The notes: generated by a model from the letters alone, not told the origin. DNA of 10,258 nt from Alphaproteobacteria bacterium (GCA_017414845.1 JAFQJY010000054.1:1-10258), one strand, 5' to 3'. Counted from the stretch's first letter, positions 1-5,951 are shown. A program made the numbers and translations.

Positions 1-93
1 CAGTGTACGGAAGACTGTTATGTGTATGCCAGTCCGGAGTGGGGCTGTAAAAATAAAGATACCTATTCCGGTTATGCCCGATGTATTTATTAA
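1..93 (+). CDS. C-terminal end of an unidentified cysteine-rich protein (partial)
   Basis: Frame 1 is open from the window edge to a TAA at 91-93 and gives the last 30 residues of a protein that starts upstream. The tail has four cysteines (CTEDC, WGC, ARC) and many tyrosines, and ends GYARCIY. Paired cysteines at this spacing suggest an exported, disulfide-stabilised protein, but that is inference and I do not recognise the family. No hairpin terminator is visible in the 90 bases that follow, so read-through into the next operon cannot be excluded. That it is coding rests only on the open frame reaching the edge and on its plausible composition. Confidence 0.5.
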   Translation, partial: QCTEDCYVYASPEWGCKNKDTYSGYARCIY

Positions 94-126
94 ATAATAA
101 AATGTAATATCTCATTAAAATAACAC

Positions 127-155
127 TTGCAAAAAAAGTCTTTAACAGATACCCT
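127..155 (+). promoter_or_regulatory. candidate sigma70-type promoter for the five-gene operon
   Basis: TTGCAA at 127-132 and TACCCT at 150-155 are separated by 17 bases. The -35 is a fair match and the -10 a poor one (TAxxxT only). It lies about 30 bases ahead of the first start codon at 184, in the only non-coding gap upstream of the operon. Confidence 0.35.
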
Positions 156-183
156 CTGTAAAAAACGGACAAATAGGGTGAAG

Positions 184-498
184 ATGAATTTTAATGAAAG
201 AGTTTACGCTTTTTTAAAAAACGTTCCGAAAGGAAAGGTCGTTACTTACGGTCAGGTCGCATCTGCCGTCGGAAATCCTTATGCGTCAAGGGCTGTCGGA
301 TATGCGCTTCACCATAATCCAGAACCCGTGACAATTCCCTGTCATCGGGTTGTTTTTAAAGACGGACGGTTGGCTTTTGGTTTTGCTTTCGGTGGACAGG
401 GAAAACAGGCTCTGTTGCTTAAAAATGAAGGGGTTGAAGTGTCCTCTGATTTCAGAGTGGATATGAAAAAATATCAGTGGAGAACGAAAGAATGCTGA
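184..498 (+). CDS. MGMT-family protein (methylated-DNA-[protein]-cysteine S-methyltransferase domain only)
   Basis: A 104-residue protein consisting almost entirely of the MGMT/Ogt DNA-binding and active-site domain. Visible motifs are TYGQVA (about 20-25), the SRAVGYALHHNP helix with its arginine and asparagine hinge (35-46), and the active site IPCHRVV (50-56), whose cysteine accepts the alkyl group in true O6-alkylguanine-DNA methyltransferases. Tryptophan-type ATL proteins lack that cysteine, so direct suicidal repair is possible. The N-terminal RNase H-like domain of full-length Ogt/Ada is absent, and the end (FAFGGQGKQALLLKNEGVEV) fits the short bacterial subfamily. ATG 184 is chosen because AGGGTG at 175-180 precedes it and homology starts there; an in-frame TTG at 127 would add 19 unlikely residues and sits in the promoter. 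It is the first gene of the operon, and its end overlaps the next gene by 7 bases. Confidence 0.85.
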   Translation: MNFNERVYAFLKNVPKGKVVTYGQVASAVGNPYASRAVGYALHHNPEPVTIPCHRVVFKDGRLAFGFAFGGQGKQALLLKNEGVEVSSDFRVDMKKYQWRTKEC

Positions 499-1091
499 CA
501 CATTTTTTGTTGATAAGGCATGGAGAAACAGATTGGAATAAAGAAAAAAGATGTCAGGGAGGAACGGATATTCCTCTGAATGAAACAGGCAGATTGCAGG
601 CTGAAAAAATTTCAAAACAACTCAAAAAAGGAGACTATTCTGCCCTTTATACAAGTGATTTAAAACGAGCCCGTCAAACAGCCGAAGTTTTGAATGAAAC
701 GTTATCTCTTTCCATACAAACGGCAAAAGAACTCAGAGAATTAAATCACGGAGAAGCCGAAGGAAAAAAAGATATAAGGCAAATATATGGGGATATTCTT
801 GCGATTATGTACGATAATACGCATCCGAACTGTTTTGATATACGACTTCCGTCGGGTGAAAGCAGGAATGATGTTTTGGTAAGACTTCTTCCTTTTTTAA
901 GAAAAGTCGCAGAAAAACATAAAGGAGAAAATATTTTACTTGTTAGCCACGGTAATTTAATACTATCTCTTTATTTAGCATTTCATAAAAATGATTTTAT
1001 ATTTAAAAACGGAGATGCTTTAAAATTTTCGTACGATAGTGATACGGATATTTTTTGTAATTTTGAGGCGTTTTCATTTAACAAGGAGTAA
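492..1091 (+). CDS. histidine phosphatase family protein (phosphoglycerate mutase-like)
   Basis: A 199-residue cytoplasmic protein of the histidine phosphatase clan. It opens with the signature LLIRHGETDWN, in which H10 is the predicted phospho-accepting histidine and R9 and E12 are supporting residues. SDLKRARQTAE (55-65) supplies the phosphate-pocket arginines, ELRELNHGEAEG (80-91) the likely acid residue, and LLVSHG (149-154) the second histidine, H153. Length and motifs fit small phosphatases such as alpha-ribazole phosphatase (CobC) or broad-specificity sugar/nucleotide phosphatases better than 2,3-BPG-dependent glycolytic mutase (about 230-250 residues). The substrate cannot be read from sequence, and no cobalamin genes are nearby to favour CobC. 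ATG 492 is preferred over GTG 477 because GGAG at 479-482 is well spaced for it. The gene overlaps its upstream neighbour, suggesting translational coupling. Confidence 0.85.
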   Translation: MLTHFLLIRHGETDWNKEKRCQGGTDIPLNETGRLQAEKISKQLKKGDYSALYTSDLKRARQTAEVLNETLSLSIQTAKELRELNHGEAEGKKDIRQIYGDILAIMYDNTHPNCFDIRLPSGESRNDVLVRLLPFLRKVAEKHKGENILLVSHGNLILSLYLAFHKNDFIFKNGDALKFSYDSDTDIFCNFEAFSFNKE

Positions 1092-1096
1092 AAATA

Positions 1097-1678
1097 ATGA
1101 ATGCTTGGAGACTTTCAAAAGATTTTATTTTAGCATCAGCCTCACCCAGACGATTGGAACTTTTAAAAAATGCGGGTTTTATTCCTTTAAAAGTCGTTTC
1201 GGCAGATATTGATGAGACAATTAAAGAGGGTGAAAAGCCGTGTGCCTATGTGGCACGTGTTGCAAAAGAAAAGGCGCTGTATGTTGCCTCCTTGCATAAA
1301 GGAATATGTGTCGTGAGTGCCGATACGATTGTCCTTGCCGGCGGAAAAATTATTCGTAAGGCAAAAAACGAACAAGAGGCTCGTCAAAACTTAGAATTTC
1401 TCTCGGGAAAAACACAGTATGCCATTACGGGATATTGTGTTGTTTCTGATAAGGGAGAAGTCCTTGTTCGGACTGTTAAAACAAAAATTATTTTGAAGAA
1501 ATTTGCGCCTGAGGAAGTTGAAACGCTTTTAAATTCAGGAGAATGGAAAGATGCGGCCGCCTATAAAATTCAAGGGATTATGTCGGCGATGGTTAAAAAG
1601 GTAAAAGGTTCTTATACGAATATTGTCGGACTTCCCGTGTTTGAAATTTCAGAGGATTTAAAAAGGATTCTAAAATGA
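1097..1678 (+). CDS. maf: Maf family nucleoside triphosphate pyrophosphatase
   Basis: A 193-residue protein covering the whole Maf fold. Family motifs are clear: ILASASPRR at 11-19 (the nucleotide/phosphate-binding start), SADTIV at 74-79 with the putative catalytic aspartate D76, and the C-terminal block AAYKIQG followed by KGSYTNIVGLPV (154-181). Maf proteins hydrolyse nucleoside triphosphates to monophosphate and pyrophosphate. Characterised members act on dTTP/UTP, CTP or modified nucleotides and are linked to house-cleaning and division arrest. The subfamily, and hence the substrate, is uncertain because the residues around KDAAAYKIQG match neither E. coli YhdE nor YceF exactly. AAGGAG at 1083-1088 sits 8 bases ahead of the ATG, just over the previous stop. 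The last four bases overlap the next gene as ATGA. Confidence 0.92.
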   Translation: MNAWRLSKDFILASASPRRLELLKNAGFIPLKVVSADIDETIKEGEKPCAYVARVAKEKALYVASLHKGICVVSADTIVLAGGKIIRKAKNEQEARQNLEFLSGKTQYAITGYCVVSDKGEVLVRTVKTKIILKKFAPEEVETLLNSGEWKDAAAYKIQGIMSAMVKKVKGSYTNIVGLPVFEISEDLKRILK

Positions 1679-2403
1679 GTTTTCTGGATATGTTGCGACA
1701 AGAAGCAAAGGTGCATTTTATAAATGAGGGATTAGAAGAAAAAATTACGGAACACCTGTCGTCGGAAAGACCGATACTTGTCGGTGTATGTGGAGAGAGC
1801 GCCTCCGGAAAAACAACTTTGTTTAATCGTTTAAGAGAACAGTTACCGACAGCAACTTTTATAAGTACGGATAATTACTATAAAGATATGAGAGAGGCGT
1901 TTAAGAAATATGGTTCGTTCAGTCAAATGGTTGAGGCCGGATATCCGACCGAAAGTTCAGAGGCGTTTCAAACGGAGGTTCTTCGGAGAGATTTAGAAAA
2001 CATCAAAAACGGACAAAGCGTTTTGGGGTGTGCCTATGATATGAAAACAGGGGAAAGTAAACCGGAACAGATTTTATACAAGCCGTCTAAGTTAGTTTTC
2101 GCTGAGGGAATTTGTACATTTTATGATGAAATCAGGGATATGTTTGATGTGAAAGTATATCTGACCGTGGATAAGGAAGTTCAAAAAGAACGTTATTTTA
2201 AGCGGGTTTTAGAAAGAGGGCATCGTTTAGAGGATATGGAACAACAGTTTAAACGGGTATCCGAATCGGCTGAAAAATATATTCGTATTCATCAAAAATA
2301 TGCTGATTTGGTTATGGAACTTTACCCGAAAGAACAAGCCGTTCGTAAAATCAGTCGTCAATTTTACGTAAAGGGACTTGATAAAGAGAAAGAAAGAATT
2401 TAA
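1675..2403 (+). CDS. uridine kinase-like P-loop kinase
   Basis: A 242-residue protein with a uridine kinase/phosphoribulokinase-type NTPase fold. The Walker A loop is GESASGKTT at 40-48. STDNYYKDM (64-72) carries the aspartate and tyrosines expected in the nucleoside-binding region of uridine kinases, and the middle contains YDMKTGE and FAEGICTFY, matching the family's YDF...T and EGI segments. The likely reaction is ATP- or GTP-dependent phosphorylation of uridine/cytidine, but related proteins phosphorylate other small molecules, so I give no symbol. The roughly 30-residue N-terminal helix ahead of the core and the long helical end (about 185-242) differ from E. coli Udk (213 residues). The start overlaps the maf stop (ATGA), and AAGGA at 1663-1667 serves as its ribosome binding site. 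Confidence 0.75.
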   Translation: MSFLDMLRQEAKVHFINEGLEEKITEHLSSERPILVGVCGESASGKTTLFNRLREQLPTATFISTDNYYKDMREAFKKYGSFSQMVEAGYPTESSEAFQTEVLRRDLENIKNGQSVLGCAYDMKTGESKPEQILYKPSKLVFAEGICTFYDEIRDMFDVKVYLTVDKEVQKERYFKRVLERGHRLEDMEQQFKRVSESAEKYIRIHQKYADLVMELYPKEQAVRKISRQFYVKGLDKEKERI

Positions 2404-2428
2404 TATCCCTGTAAGAAAGGAAAGAAAA

Positions 2429-3307
2429 ATGACTTATTCTAAAACAGTACAAAAGATGATGTTAAAGTGTCAAAAAGATGAAATGACAGGGGCTTCGTTA
2501 TATCATTTTTTTGCAAAACGGATGAAAGATGTTAAAAATGCAGATATTTTAAAAAAAATAGGGGATGATGAATACCAACACGCCAAAGTTTGGAAACAGT
2601 ATACGGGAAAAACGGTTCGTCCGTCGCTGTTAAAGAAAATATGGTATGGTCTTTTAACTTATATTTTAGGGTACACGTTTGTTATTAAATTTTTGGAAAA
2701 CAATGAGTACAAGGGGATTCGTGATTTAAAAGAACTGGCGCAGGAAATTCCGGAGGCTGAAAAAATAATTGCTCAGGAAGAAGCGCATGAAAAAGCCTTG
2801 ATAGAAATGCTGGATGAAGAACGTCTCAATTATGTCGGCGCAATGGTTTTAGGTCTTAATGATGCATTGGTGGAATTGACGGGAACAATTGCCGGTCTGA
2901 CATTTGTTTTGATGAATACACGATTGATTGCAATGGCAGGTATTATTACAGGGATTGCTGCGACGCTTTCTATGGCGGCTTCTAATTATTTAGCCGAACG
3001 GGCTGACGGAAATCCGAAAGCGTTAAAGGCAAGTATTTATACAGGTGTTGCCTATCTGATAACGGTTATATTACTTGTATTGCCGTATCTTATTTTTCCG
3101 AAAGATATGTTTTTAACGGCGCTTGTCGTTATGCTGGCTGTTGTTGTTCTGATTATCGCTTTTTTCAATTACTATATCGCTGTTGTTCGTTCGGAAAAGT
3201 TTTTACCGAAGTTTATTGAAATGGCGCTGATTAGTCTGTCTGTCGCCGGTATTTCTTTCGTTATAGGGTGGCTTGCAAAATTACTGTTTAATCTGGATAT
3301 CGGTTAA
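2429..3307 (+). CDS. ferritin-like/VIT1 fusion iron transporter (MbfA-like)
   Basis: A 292-residue, two-part protein. Residues 1-130 form a ferritin/rubrerythrin-like helical domain with ExxH metal motifs EYQH (48-51) and EEAH (117-120), plus further acidic residues (E18, E90) at helix positions where diiron ligands occur. Residues about 135-290 are a VIT1/CCC1 domain with five hydrophobic segments (about 139-158, 163-185, 203-224, 228-252, 262-285); the first contains GLNDALVELTG and the second SMAASNYLAE, both diagnostic. Characterised alphaproteobacterial MbfA is an inner-membrane iron exporter protecting against iron and peroxide stress. Iron/manganese efflux is inferred here. ATG 2429 follows AAGAAAGGAAAG; an in-frame TTG at 2378 lies inside the kinase gene and is rejected. 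It is the last gene of the operon, 25 bases after the kinase. I see no clear Fur or Irr box directly upstream. Confidence 0.88.
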   Translation: MTYSKTVQKMMLKCQKDEMTGASLYHFFAKRMKDVKNADILKKIGDDEYQHAKVWKQYTGKTVRPSLLKKIWYGLLTYILGYTFVIKFLENNEYKGIRDLKELAQEIPEAEKIIAQEEAHEKALIEMLDEERLNYVGAMVLGLNDALVELTGTIAGLTFVLMNTRLIAMAGIITGIAATLSMAASNYLAERADGNPKALKASIYTGVAYLITVILLVLPYLIFPKDMFLTALVVMLAVVVLIIAFFNYYIAVVRSEKFLPKFIEMALISLSVAGISFVIGWLAKLLFNLDIG

Positions 3308-3336
3308 AAAAAAGAGCGATTTAATCGCTCTTTTTT
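3306..3336. terminator. bidirectional rho-independent terminator
   Basis: An A-run, then GAGCGAT, a three-base loop TTA, ATCGCTC and a T-run. The flanking A and T runs also pair, so the hairpin works on both strands. It starts at the stop codon of the ferritin-VIT1 gene and ends at the stop codon of the convergent 59-residue gene. Confidence 0.92.
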
Positions 3337-3514
3337 ATTCGTATGAACGATCGTACAAACGAATACTGTCTTTCAGGCGATCGTCATAGCGCATAGAATC
3401 CAAACTGTCTTGAATGTTTTGGTTGGATTCCTGTTCTCTGTCGCAGAAATCTTCCAGCCAAGAACAAATTTTAACCGGTTTTTTTATTTCTGCTTTTTTC
3501 TTTCTGTCAGCCAT
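3335..3514 (-). CDS. 59-residue charged orphan protein
   Basis: I do not recognise this protein. Starting at ATG 3514-3512 it is 59 residues: a basic lysine-rich start (MADRKKKAEIKKPVK), a central CSWLEDFC with two cysteines seven positions apart, and an acidic/arginine-rich end with recurring DS and DR pairs (QDSLDS, KDSIRLYDRSYE). It has no membrane segment or signal peptide, so it is probably cytoplasmic. The frame also extends to 3553, but the inner ATG has AAAGGGA at the right distance and the outer start would lie upstream of the predicted transcription start. Support for it being real is a near-consensus promoter, a ribosome binding site, and a terminator right at its stop. Function is unknown; the two cysteines might bind metal or form a disulfide, which is speculation. 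Confidence 0.65.
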   Translation of the reverse strand: MADRKKKAEIKKPVKICSWLEDFCDREQESNQNIQDSLDSMRYDDRLKDSIRLYDRSYE

Positions 3515-3521
3515 ACTATTC

Positions 3522-3542
3522 CCTTTCGTTTTTAGCGAAAGG
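3522..3542. repeat. palindrome CCTTTCG-N7-CGAAAGG at the start of the 59-residue gene
   Basis: A perfect inverted repeat with 7-base arms and a 7-base spacer. It lies over the predicted transcription start and covers most of the ribosome binding site AAAGGGA on the minus strand. It could be a protein-binding operator or, if transcription begins a few bases earlier than predicted, an RNA hairpin hiding the ribosome binding site. Confidence 0.5.
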
Positions 3543-3544
3543 AG

Positions 3545-3573
3545 TTTGTACACTTTTTTCTTTAAAATGTCAA
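3545..3573 (-). promoter_or_regulatory. strong sigma70-type promoter of the 59-residue gene
   Basis: Reading the minus strand, a perfect TTGACA (3573-3568) is followed after exactly 17 bases by TACAAA (3550-3545). The predicted transcript starts near 3538, giving a leader of roughly 25 bases before the ATG at 3514. Confidence 0.7.
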
Positions 3574-3592
3574 GTGTTTTTTAAATATTTGT

Positions 3593-4552
3593 TTACCAAA
3601 TATCTCCCCATGAGGATTTTCGTGCTTTTTTATAAAGTTCTCCCTCTTTTTTAGAAACGGTCTTATCAAGATGTTGGCCGTTATTTTGGCACAGAGATAA
3701 ACGGATGTGGCCGTTGTGAATTTGAGGGTGTCTGAGAATACGTGCCGTGTATGACGGAGTAGGATTTTTTGATATAATCAGATAGCAGAATTTTTCATCT
3801 TCGTAGGCAAGTTTGCCTCCTTTTACCTGTCGGTGTATTTTTGTCCTCGGAATACGACATGAAAAATGGCACCAGTCATTTTCAGAAACGGGACAAGTAT
3901 GTGTATGAGGGCAAGGGGCAACAATAAAAGCGCCTTTTTCTATGAAAAAATCTCTATATTTTTTAAAACTTAAAAATACATCCGGTGTTCCCGGGTCAAT
4001 TAAAATCAAAAATTTTTGTGTGTGTTGCCACAAGTTTGACAATGCAGTCATCCGATCTTTTTCAGATAATTCGTTTAAGACATAAGAGCAGATAACCAAA
4101 TCGGCAGAAATGTTATCGGGCAGAGTTAAAATATCGCCGTCCTGCCAGACGGGAAAAGGTGAAAAGTCGGCTTGTGTCATTAAATGTTTCCCGATGTCTC
4201 GCATGGCTTTTTCTTTTTCAACGGCGACTGTTTCCGTTTTAGGAAACATTTCTGCAACAGCCCATGAAACAGCCCCGGTTCCTGCACCGACATCTAAGCA
4301 ATTTTTTATATCTGTGTTCGGGTATAAGAAAGATAGTTGTTCCAAAACAAAAGAAACGGCGCCGAATGTCGCAGGCATTCTGAAAAGAGAATAAACCTTT
4401 GCTTCATTTATGTCTGTCAAAAGAGGTTTCCCGTTTCTTTCTTTGCTTCTGTAACGACCGGATATACGTTCCGTAAGAGAGGTAATCTGTTTTGAAGAAA
4501 GAGAACTTATTTCCTGTTCTATGGCATTTTTTAAGGGGGTTGGCAGTTCCAT
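3593..4552 (-). CDS. Rsm22-family ribosomal small-subunit-associated methyltransferase
   Basis: A 319-residue protein with a class I SAM-dependent methyltransferase core. RMPATFGAV (58-66) and LDVGAGTGA (86-94) form the start of the SAM site, followed by DLVICSYVLNEL (151-162) and IDPGTP (185-190). The second half has the Rsm22 hallmark block: APCPHTHTCP, NDWCHFSCR, HRQVKGG, YEDEKFCYLI and RLSLC, ending YKKARKSSWGDIW. Yeast Rsm22 and human METTL17 associate with the mitochondrial small ribosomal subunit and aid its assembly. C214, C220, C228 and C288 match the positions reported to hold a 4Fe-4S cluster in METTL17. Whether it methylates RNA or mainly acts in assembly is unsettled for the family. 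The start at 4552 has AAGGA 8 bases upstream. It is divergent from the HTH gene, with 78 bases before the orphan gene downstream. Confidence 0.85.
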   Translation of the reverse strand: MELPTPLKNAIEQEISSLSSKQITSLTERISGRYRSKERNGKPLLTDINEAKVYSLFRMPATFGAVSFVLEQLSFLYPNTDIKNCLDVGAGTGAVSWAVAEMFPKTETVAVEKEKAMRDIGKHLMTQADFSPFPVWQDGDILTLPDNISADLVICSYVLNELSEKDRMTALSNLWQHTQKFLILIDPGTPDVFLSFKKYRDFFIEKGAFIVAPCPHTHTCPVSENDWCHFSCRIPRTKIHRQVKGGKLAYEDEKFCYLIISKNPTPSYTARILRHPQIHNGHIRLSLCQNNGQHLDKTVSKKEGELYKKARKSSWGDIW

Positions 4553-4573
4553 GATAAATATCCTTTTTTGTTG

Positions 4574-4579
4574 AGTATA
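4574..4579 (-). promoter_or_regulatory. weak candidate -10 for the Rsm22-family gene
   Basis: Minus-strand TATACT (4579-4574) lies about 20 bases before the ATG, with only a poor -35 (TTTAAT) 17 bases further upstream. It is the best match in the AT-rich divergent gap 4553-4656, but the leader it implies is very short. Confidence 0.25.
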
Positions 4580-4609
4580 AATATTTTTTACACAAAATTA
4601 AATAAAAAA

Positions 4610-4637
4610 TTGACTACGGCAAAATTTGACGTATAAT
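4610..4637 (+). promoter_or_regulatory. sigma70-type promoter of the short HTH gene
   Basis: TTGACT (4610-4615), a 16-base spacer and a perfect TATAAT (4632-4637). The start point near 4644 leaves only about 13 leader bases, containing GAGG (4647-4650) ahead of ATG 4657. TTGAC recurs at 4626-4630, inside the spacer. Confidence 0.7.
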
Positions 4638-4656
4638 TGCGACTCCGAGGTTTAAA

Positions 4657-5010
4657 ATGTCGTATAAAAAAACAGAAAATTTAATGGATTTGGCAATATG
4701 GATGCAGTCATCTCGTAAGGGTATCGGTCTGATGGATATTATGAAACGGTTTAAGGTTTCTCGTCGGACGGCAGAACGGATGCGTGATTTGATATTAGAG
4801 CGTTTTCATCAAACGCAAGAGGTAGATATCGGTGATCATAAAAAGCGTTGGCGGATACCGTCGGAAACGCTCAGTGAAATGATACATTTTACCCGTAAGG
4901 ATATTTCGTTTTTAAAGAAAATTCAAACCTCTTTTGAAAAACAGGATATGTCGGCTGAGGCTGTTCATTTAGGGGCTATTGTTCAAAAAATTCAAGCCGT
5001 TTTTAAGTAA
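4657..5010 (+). CDS. short HTH transcriptional regulator resembling the N-terminal part of a WYL protein
   Basis: A 117-residue protein with a winged-HTH-like start. A first helix (about 6-18) is followed by a GIGLMDIMKRFKVSRRTAERMRDLI stretch (22-46) in which VSRRTAERMRDLI is the likely recognition helix. GDHKKRWRIP (58-67) looks like the wing, and a helical segment follows (about 75-116). This matches the DNA-binding front of alphaproteobacterial WYL-domain regulators, which are usually about 300-330 residues. The WYL ligand-binding domain is missing, and no continuation exists downstream because the opposite strand is htpX there. It may be a stand-alone regulator or a remnant. The open frame, good promoter and GAGG ribosome binding site argue that it is expressed. 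It ends in TAA directly against the convergent htpX stop, with no terminator between them. Confidence 0.7.
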   Translation: MSYKKTENLMDLAIWMQSSRKGIGLMDIMKRFKVSRRTAERMRDLILERFHQTQEVDIGDHKKRWRIPSETLSEMIHFTRKDISFLKKIQTSFEKQDMSAEAVHLGAIVQKIQAVFK

Positions 5011-5949
5011 TCAAAGATATAAGTTAGACGCCATTTGATTGAGACGCTCTATCCGTTTTTCAATAGGCGGATGTGTGCTGAAAAGCGTGGCAAATTGAGC
5101 CAGAGGCGAACAGATACAGGCCGTTGCCATTTGTTTGGAGTTATCTAAAATTTCCACACGTGAATCTTGGGATATTTTTTTAAGTGCAGAGGCAAGTGCC
5201 ACAGGATTTCGTGTCAGATAAGCACCACGGGCATCTGCCTGATATTCTTGTTGCCGTGAAAGAGCAAGCCGAATAATCGGTGCAATCAGATAAGCAAAAA
5301 AGACAAGCGCAAAACCGACAAGAGCAAGAATAGACCCGTTGTCTTTTTTACTGCGTCGTTTACCGGAAAAACTTCTGACAAGGATTTCTCCGAGCGTTCC
5401 TAAGGCACCGATACCGGTAATGACAAACATATTCAAACGAATATCCCGATTGGTAATGTGCGCAATTTCATGTGCAATAACGGCATCTAATTCCAATGCC
5501 GAGAGTTTTTCTATAATACCGGTCGTAAAAGCAACAGAGGCTTTCCGAGGGGAATATCCTGTTGCAAAGGCATTGAGAGAGGAATCGTCTATCAAATAAA
5601 CTTTGGGACAGGGGATACCTGCCGCAAGTGCCATATTTTCAACAGCACGACGAACTTTACGATATTCGGGTGTGTCCGGACAAGGGGACGCCCCTGAAAA
5701 ACTCAGCATGGCTTTATCGCCGAACAAAAAGGACAGAACACAAACGACAAAACAAAAGAGCGCAATAAAAGGAAAAATATTCAACAGGTCCTGATACGCA
5801 ACTGTTGAGGGACTTGTTTTATCTAAAGAGTAAAACCAAAGCAAACAGAGATAAAGTACTGTTGCCAAAATAATCGGAAAACTTAAAACAAGACCGATAA
5901 TTCGGGCGTTATTACTTCCGATATGGTCATAAAGGTTTTTCTGTTGCAT
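5011..5949 (-). CDS. htpX: HtpX-like M48 family zinc metalloprotease
   Basis: A 312-residue integral inner-membrane protease. Hydrophobic segments lie at about 15-40, 56-77, 172-190 and 207-229. The zinc site is HEIAH at 160-164, with E235 in SRQQEYQADARG as the predicted third ligand. LNAFATG (125-131) and the C-terminal THPPIEKRIERL are typical of HtpX. Family members degrade misfolded or damaged membrane proteins with the active site facing the cytoplasm. The gene follows lemA by two bases on the same strand, a common pairing. Its own ribosome binding site is weak (AAGG about 13 bases ahead), so translation probably depends on coupling to lemA. The last codon meets the HTH gene end to end, and no rho-independent terminator is visible after it. 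Confidence 0.9.
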   Translation of the reverse strand: MQQKNLYDHIGSNNARIIGLVLSFPIILATVLYLCLLWFYSLDKTSPSTVAYQDLLNIFPFIALFCFVVCVLSFLFGDKAMLSFSGASPCPDTPEYRKVRRAVENMALAAGIPCPKVYLIDDSSLNAFATGYSPRKASVAFTTGIIEKLSALELDAVIAHEIAHITNRDIRLNMFVITGIGALGTLGEILVRSFSGKRRSKKDNGSILALVGFALVFFAYLIAPIIRLALSRQQEYQADARGAYLTRNPVALASALKKISQDSRVEILDNSKQMATACICSPLAQFATLFSTHPPIEKRIERLNQMASNLYL

Positions 5950-5951
5950 TG

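Noticed and set aside
127..183. TTG-initiated extension of the MGMT-like gene
   Set aside because: The added residues do not belong to the family and the TTG lies in the candidate -35. ATG 184 has its own ribosome binding site.
184..498. Alkyltransferase-like (ATL) protein lacking the active cysteine
   Set aside because: The active-site motif is PCHR, not PWHR or PAHR, so the acceptor cysteine is present.
286..615. Minus-strand 109-codon open frame
   Set aside because: It lies opposite the MGMT-like and histidine phosphatase genes, both identified by strong motifs, so it is a shadow.
2378..2428. TTG-initiated extension of the ferritin-VIT1 gene into the kinase gene
   Set aside because: ATG 2429 has a good ribosome binding site and begins where the ferritin-like domain starts.
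4110..4394. Plus-strand 94-codon open frame
   Set aside because: It is antisense to the SAM-binding region of the Rsm22-family gene and its translation is not protein-like.
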